This document shows, piece after piece, positions 59,967-64,000 of a stretch of DNA of 64,000 nucleotides. Numbering within the stretch: position 1 is the stretch's first letter; every line of letters begins with the position of its first letter. Origin of the DNA: Haloterrigena sp. H1. Its GTDB lineage: Archaea; Halobacteriota; Halobacteria; Halobacteriales; Natrialbaceae. Below the pieces are notes generated by a model, which worked only from the letters and a program-made list of their open reading frames with translations, was not told the origin of the DNA and ran no database searches. The stretch covers positions 682,001-746,000 of the forward strand of contig NZ_SMZK01000001.1 in assembly GCF_005938085.1 (NCBI RefSeq), given 5' to 3'. Position numbers and translations under genes: made by a program.

Positions 59967-60452
59967 TTATGAAATCAGGACGGAAACTGAGATGAGCGCG
60001 ATAACGACACACAGCAACCCAAGAGAGATCGCTACAAGTACGGCCGATGAGCGGAGCCGATTCTCGTTCGTGCGAGCCATGGATCGCTCGATCACCCCCT
60101 GTGTCTCATCGAACTCGATTGCTCCAGCCGCGTCGAGTGCTGGCAGGCGGTCCTGATGGAGTCGCTCGTGGACGGTTGCCCAGGTTTCGATCGGGAGCCG
60201 GGCCGGCTCGGTCAGTTCATCGGTGACTTCGTCGACGGTGACGGGCGTGTTCATCTCGTCGAGGACAGCCACGAGCGCAGTATCGGATTCTGGAATGAAC
60301 TCCCGTGCTCGTGTCTCGTCCGTATCGGTCGTCGAAAAATCACTCTCCGGTGAGTAGACCAGCGTAAACCCAGAAGTCGTCTCCGAATCCCCCGACCGTT
60401 CGTCGGTGTCCCCCCCAGACGAAGAGCGCAGCCAAGACGGCGTCAGACGCAT
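59967..60452 (-). CDS. DUF7344-like regulator, divergent N-terminus
   Basis: 161 residues from ATG 60452 (MRLTPSWLRSSSGGDTDERS), placed 27 nt downstream of a TATA-like CCTTATATA. Region about 60-130 is winged-helix-like: DTALVAVLDEMNTPVTVDEV, WATVHERLHQDRLPALDAAG, then AIEFDETQGVIE matching the DUF7344 wing (GLIEYQQNRGIVE of the neighbour). One C-terminal TM pair (about 140-160). More diverged than its neighbour, lacking the EQVAAWEHDTT block. Convergent with 59222-59833. Confidence 0.75.
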   Translation of the reverse strand: MRLTPSWLRSSSGGDTDERSGDSETTSGFTLVYSPESDFSTTDTDETRAREFIPESDTALVAVLDEMNTPVTVDEVTDELTEPARLPIETWATVHERLHQDRLPALDAAGAIEFDETQGVIERSMARTNENRLRSSAVLVAISLGLLCVVIALISVSVLIS

Positions 60453-60474
60453 ATTCCACGCTAAAATACCTTGG

Positions 60475-60483
60475 TATATAAGG
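60475..60483 (-). promoter_or_regulatory. TATA box for the DUF7344-like gene at 60452
   Basis: Minus strand CCTTATATA centred 27 nt before ATG 60452, giving a leaderless transcript and supporting that start over the ATG at 60491. Confidence 0.5.
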
Positions 60484-60603
60484 TTTCTCACGGTTTATCG
60501 ATAATGAACAGAATAAATCGCGGCGAGAGCGGGTTTCACGAGTGATAATAGTTGCAAAACGCTCTCGAGACACCTATAACCTCCCGTATATATGTGGGAT
60601 CCG

Positions 60604-62307
60604 TTATGCGACCACGGGGTCCGATGGGCGAAGCCACGGAAGGAGCTGCTCCGGTAACCCCGACCAGCATCCGAGCCACCCACGGAGGTCAGTGAGTCTG
60701 AGTTTGTGTCTGGCCGGCAGACTATGGACGTGCTCGAGGTCGCCTAATAGCCGCTGATCGAAATCGTGTCGCTCGAAGAGAGTCTCCCGATCCGGCCACG
60801 GCGGTTCGAACGACGCGAGAAATGGCGTCTTCCGACGGACGAATCCCTCGACCTCGTTGAATAGCCGCGCATCGTACGGTCGGTCGGGTGGTCTGTGTCG
60901 CAGGATGTCGTCGTCGACGTGCTCGCACGCACGGAGAAACGTTTCCGTCGTTCGGTGTTCCGGTGGTGTCCGGAGGTGCCAGTCGATCAGCTCGCGATCC
61001 GTCGCCAGAAACGATGTCACGAAGTGATCGGAAAGGTGGTTGTGAAACGGCATCGACGGCTGGTTCGCGATGCCACAGCAGGTGAGCGCGTTCTGTACCG
61101 TGTCTGCGCGGTCCCGTCGCGCCGCGAACTCGTCGGCGACTGCCTCTCTGACGAACGTGTCTGGATCGACGTCGAAAGACATCTGTGCGGCGAGTTCGAG
61201 GCTGGCCTCGTGGCTGTAGCCGAACTTCTCGAGGAGGGATTCGACAGGATCCGGATCGGACTCGAGTCGGCCGGTCGGAACGCGTTTGCCGAGTACGTCG
61301 ACGGTCTCCGAGGCGGTGAAATGGCCACGGAAGAACGTGTCACAGAGGAGGCCATGAAACATCGTGTCGACCTCGATTTCATCCGTGTAGCCGGCGTGGT
61401 GGATGTGCAAGGACTCCTTGATCCCCTGTGAGTAGCGGATTTTCGACTCGTCGGGCCGAAGGTATCGCTCGTCCGGTGGGAAAGCGGTGTGGCTCGCACC
61501 GTACTGGGCGGCGAGCGCTCGCGCACCACGGACCTCCTGAGCGTCCAGCGAGCCGACCGTGTAACTCCGGTCGACATCGTCGACCTGCGAGAGGACGATC
61601 CGCGAGTCGTAGCCGGCCGAGAGGAGGACGCCCGTTCGCCCCGGCAGCGACGACCGCCGTCGGAACGCCCGGTCGAGGCGGTCGGCGAGCTCGTCGACGG
61701 GATCGAACTCTCGGGGTGACAGCGGCTCGTAGACGAACCGTCCCAGCGAATCGACCGACGCGGGCGTGAGCCGGCTGTCGAGCGGGAGCCGAGCGAGTTC
61801 AGTAACGGCCGTCTTCTCGCCGAGTATCACACCCAGATGCAGGAACTCGAGGACGCCGTCCCGGTCGAGCGTCGGGTCCGTGATCGTGCGGCCGACCGCA
61901 GCGGCGTCCGTGCCGAAGACGCGAGTGCCTGGTTCGTCGGTATAGAAACACTCTCGAGAACGGACCGGATCCGTGGCGACGAACGCGTCGCCGCTCACCT
62001 CGGCGTCGATCACGGCCAGATACGAGCCGTTGAGCTCTCGCAGCGCCTCGATGCCGATCGTCTCGTAGCGTTTGAGGAGCCAGCGCGCGGCGTTCGACTC
62101 GTCATTGGGAACGTACGCCTCACCCCAGACGAGACAACAGCCCTCGTCGCCAGTGTACGTGGCGCTCCAGCCGGGGACGCCGAGATCAGCGTCCCTGATG
62201 CCGACTGTAAGAGTCGATCCGGCGAGGATCTCGTCGAATTCGTCGCTGGATCTGAACCGCTCGAACGTGTCGATACCACCCATTACACCGAAGAGTTCCC
62301 TATTCAT
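60604..62307 (-). CDS. Asparagine-synthase-like protein lacking the glutaminase cysteine
   Basis: 567 residues from ATG 62307 (MNRELFGVMGGIDTFERFRS); an ATG at 62283 (MGGIDTFERF) is also possible. The N-terminal Ntn-like domain (GCCLVWGEAYVPND, ELNGSYLAVIDAEVSGDAFV, then TDEPGTRVFGTDAAAV) lacks the required Cys after Met. The synthetase domain has the PPi-loop-type LLSAGYDSRIVLSQ (about 263; SGGxDS is changed to SAGYDS), then GARALAAQYGASHTAFP. Acts as an ammonia-dependent or non-catalytic amide-forming enzyme if active. Such proteins occur in capsule/glycan loci. Confidence 0.85.
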   Translation of the reverse strand: MNRELFGVMGGIDTFERFRSSDEFDEILAGSTLTVGIRDADLGVPGWSATYTGDEGCCLVWGEAYVPNDESNAARWLLKRYETIGIEALRELNGSYLAVIDAEVSGDAFVATDPVRSRECFYTDEPGTRVFGTDAAAVGRTITDPTLDRDGVLEFLHLGVILGEKTAVTELARLPLDSRLTPASVDSLGRFVYEPLSPREFDPVDELADRLDRAFRRRSSLPGRTGVLLSAGYDSRIVLSQVDDVDRSYTVGSLDAQEVRGARALAAQYGASHTAFPPDERYLRPDESKIRYSQGIKESLHIHHAGYTDEIEVDTMFHGLLCDTFFRGHFTASETVDVLGKRVPTGRLESDPDPVESLLEKFGYSHEASLELAAQMSFDVDPDTFVREAVADEFAARRDRADTVQNALTCCGIANQPSMPFHNHLSDHFVTSFLATDRELIDWHLRTPPEHRTTETFLRACEHVDDDILRHRPPDRPYDARLFNEVEGFVRRKTPFLASFEPPWPDRETLFERHDFDQRLLGDLEHVHSLPARHKLRLTDLRGWLGCWSGLPEQLLPWLRPSDPVVA

Positions 62308-62527
62308 CGTCGAAGACCACCTGAGACGGCGTACGACCGTATGGAAGAGCCGAGCTCCGCCCGATCTTCGCTCGCGTACGCCTCCGTGGACCACCGTCGA
62401 ACGGCCGCTCAATTACTATGCGATCGTTAAGCGCTCAGACGGTGGGGATGGGCCGGGTCAGACGGCTACCGATTCGACCTATTGAATCCATAATAATGGG
62501 ATCACTGTCGGTAGCTTCGGCGCACTA
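62308..62527. other. 220-nt divergent intergenic region
   Basis: Between the Asn-synthase-like gene (minus) and the deacetylase-like gene (plus). AT-rich CATAATAATGG (62489-62499) about 35 nt before 62528 is a candidate TATA box. No gene. Confidence 0.45.
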
Positions 62528-63856
62528 ATGTCACGGAAACGTACGACGCGACGTCGGTTCCTCGCACTCTCGGGTGCAGCCGGACTCACCGGCATGGCCG
62601 GCTGTGCAGAGCAACTCGAGTCGGCAGCCAACCAGGTCGCCGGTCAGTCGTCGAACGAGACGCCGAGTGATGCGAGCGGCTCCACGCCGGGGCTCACCGA
62701 CGGCGTTCCGCCGCTCGAGACCGAGTTCGACAGTCGAGAGCGGTATCGACAGCCGGGCGACTCGCTCGACGACTTCAGCGATCTCGACGCCTGGACCATC
62801 GTTCAGGGATCGGGCGGGGCAGACGAGGACGTCGTGTTCGACGGCGAGCAGAGCTTCAGACTCCGGTCGAACGGCAGCAGGAACGTCATCGCCGAGCGAA
62901 GCCTCGAGGGTGAGGATCTGACGGAAACGGACCTGTCGTTCGCGGTGCGGACGACGACGCCCGACAGCATCACGGTCAACCTACGAGTGGTCGACCAGTT
63001 CGGGAGCTCGAAAGTCTACTCGCTGCGGCAGATCCGGTACCGCGCGCCCGATGTCGGCTGGTTCCGCGCGAGTCCCGGCGTCTTCCAGCAAAGCGAGTAC
63101 GAACCCGCACTCGACCACCTCGATCGGCTCGAGATTCAAGTGCTCCACTCAATGCCGGAGGCGGAGATCTGGATCGACGATCTGCGGACCCATCCGACGC
63201 CCGATCAGGGGTACGTCATGCTGAGCTGGGACGACGGGACGCTCGACTACTACGAGACAGCCGCGCCGCTCCACGACGAGTACGGATTCCCGGCAGTTCA
63301 GGCGGCGATACCGCGGTGGGCCGAACAGGGTCGAGACGGGATCATGTCGATTTCGGAACTGCTGGACCGACAGGAGGCTGGCGATCAGATCGTCGTCCAC
63401 GGGACGCACGAGCCGATTCACGAACTCGACGACGAAGCCACGATCAATGAACGGCTTCGACGGGACAAACAGTGGTTCATCGACAACGGGTTCGAAGGCG
63501 CGAACTACATCGTCCATCCACACAACAGCTTCGACAAGACGAGCCTCGAGCAGGCGACCGCCTACCACTACTGTGGCGGCTTCAACCAGGCCGGCAACGT
63601 CAACACGACGAGCGTCTACGGTTTCGATCCGCTGGCGTTACCGCGGACGATCGGCCACGACCTCGAGATATCGAAACGGTGTGTCGACCTCGCCGCCCAG
63701 CACAACCAGTGTACGATCCTCAACTTCCACACCTTCGAAGCCCATAATACGATGCCAAAGGCCGATTACGAAGCGCTGCTCGAGTACATCGACAGCGCCG
63801 ATGTCGAGGTCATCACCTTCGACGACCTCTGGGAGTTGCGGACGAGCAACCGCTGA
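62528..63856 (+). CDS. Polysaccharide-deacetylase-like Tat lipoprotein
   Basis: 442 residues. Tat lipoprotein signal: TRRRFLALSGAAGLTGMAGC (lipobox Cys about 27). Residues about 60-220 resemble a carbohydrate-binding/jelly-roll domain (SDLDAWTIVQGSGGADEDVV, RLEIQVLHSMPEAEIWIDDL). The NodB-like barrel begins YVMLSWDDGTLDYYETAAPL (about 232; WDDG in place of TFDDG) with HGTHEPIHELDDEATINERL (about 297) for the His metal ligands and FNQAGNVNTTSVYGFDPLAL later. Likely removes N-acetyl groups from the surface glycan or acts as an inactive lectin-like relative; activity cannot be judged. Confidence 0.85.
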   Translation: MSRKRTTRRRFLALSGAAGLTGMAGCAEQLESAANQVAGQSSNETPSDASGSTPGLTDGVPPLETEFDSRERYRQPGDSLDDFSDLDAWTIVQGSGGADEDVVFDGEQSFRLRSNGSRNVIAERSLEGEDLTETDLSFAVRTTTPDSITVNLRVVDQFGSSKVYSLRQIRYRAPDVGWFRASPGVFQQSEYEPALDHLDRLEIQVLHSMPEAEIWIDDLRTHPTPDQGYVMLSWDDGTLDYYETAAPLHDEYGFPAVQAAIPRWAEQGRDGIMSISELLDRQEAGDQIVVHGTHEPIHELDDEATINERLRRDKQWFIDNGFEGANYIVHPHNSFDKTSLEQATAYHYCGGFNQAGNVNTTSVYGFDPLALPRTIGHDLEISKRCVDLAAQHNQCTILNFHTFEAHNTMPKADYEALLEYIDSADVEVITFDDLWELRTSNR

Positions 63857-64000
63857 TTTCGGCGCGGCCTGCGCGCACAACTAGTTCTCGAGGCGACCGC
63901 CGCCCGTTCACCGACGACCGCCACGTATAATTTTGACGCCGACTCAGTCAGCAGCCCGTTGAGAGCGTGAGCCGGTCGGTGTCAGTCGCTCCCTCGGCAT
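63857..64000. other. Terminal intergenic sequence
   Basis: 144 nt to the window edge. GTATAATTTTGAC (63926-63938) could be a promoter for a gene beyond the edge. No coding sequence visible. Confidence 0.4.

Noticed and set aside
1..64000. Overrepresented CTCGAG hexamer as a regulatory or host-defence signal
   Set aside because: Explained by Leu-Glu codon pairs (CTC GAG) favoured in acidic halophile proteins; a count against shuffled codons is needed before claiming more.
1..64000. CRISPR array or intact insertion sequence
   Set aside because: No regularly spaced direct repeats of 25-40 nt and no transposase motif were found; the dispersed repeats are palindromic and unevenly spaced.

Overview
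The window is chromosomal DNA from a halophilic archaeon (Halobacteria). Inference from style and gene content points to the Natrialbaceae (Natrinema/Haloterrigena-like). Evidence: high GC with very frequent CTCGAG (Leu-Glu) codon pairs, acidic proteins, Tat signal peptides and Tat lipoproteins, AT-rich TATA boxes about 25-30 nt before leaderless starts, an archaeal initiator tRNA with an A1:U72 pair, and archaeal proteins such as archaeosortase A, aIF2-alpha, S27e, L44e and Nop10. There is no rRNA and no CRISPR array.

Left part (1-20 kb) is mostly core genome: a cut-off dipeptide epimerase, a secreted protein of unknown function, the condensin operon (DUF7518-type protein, smc, scpA), an acyl/acetyl-CoA synthetase, gatB, a lactonase-like metallo-hydrolase with a strange N-terminal extension, a flavoprotein, two metallophosphoesterases, archaeosortase A, and a tight translation operon L44e-S27e-aIF2alpha-Nop10-PAC2. 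The middle (20-45 kb) holds an initiator tRNA with a decayed attachment-site copy of its 3' end, a six-gene dipeptide ABC transporter operon, hpt, a DUF7344-type gene broken by one amber codon, coaBC, a CinA-like protein, a halocyanin/sulfite-oxidase pair, an FKBP isomerase, HtpX-like protease, TrkA, a flavoprotein, tyrA, an Rsm22-like methyltransferase and surE.

The right part (46-64 kb) is accessory and devoted to the cell surface: a cell-surface protein with repeats, glmS (amino sugar supply), a nucleotide-sugar dehydrogenase, a DUF354 protein, a GT4 glycosyltransferase, a large membrane protein, DUF1616 and YdjM-like membrane proteins, two DUF7344 membrane-anchored regulators, an asparagine-synthase-like protein and a polysaccharide-deacetylase-like lipoprotein. 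Together they look like a surface glycan (S-layer N-glycan or exopolysaccharide) cluster running past the right edge. A shattered glycosyltransferase relic with an in-place inversion lies beside it.

The most interesting non-coding signal is a family of about 85-nt double inverted repeats (eight near-complete copies and one shortened copy) lying just 3' of stop codons; in three cases the first three bases of the repeat are the stop codon. A second, MITE-like 86-nt inverted repeat sits 3' of hpt. A 22-codon reading frame with a perfect Shine-Dalgarno in an AT-rich island upstream of a DUF7344 gene is another unusual element.
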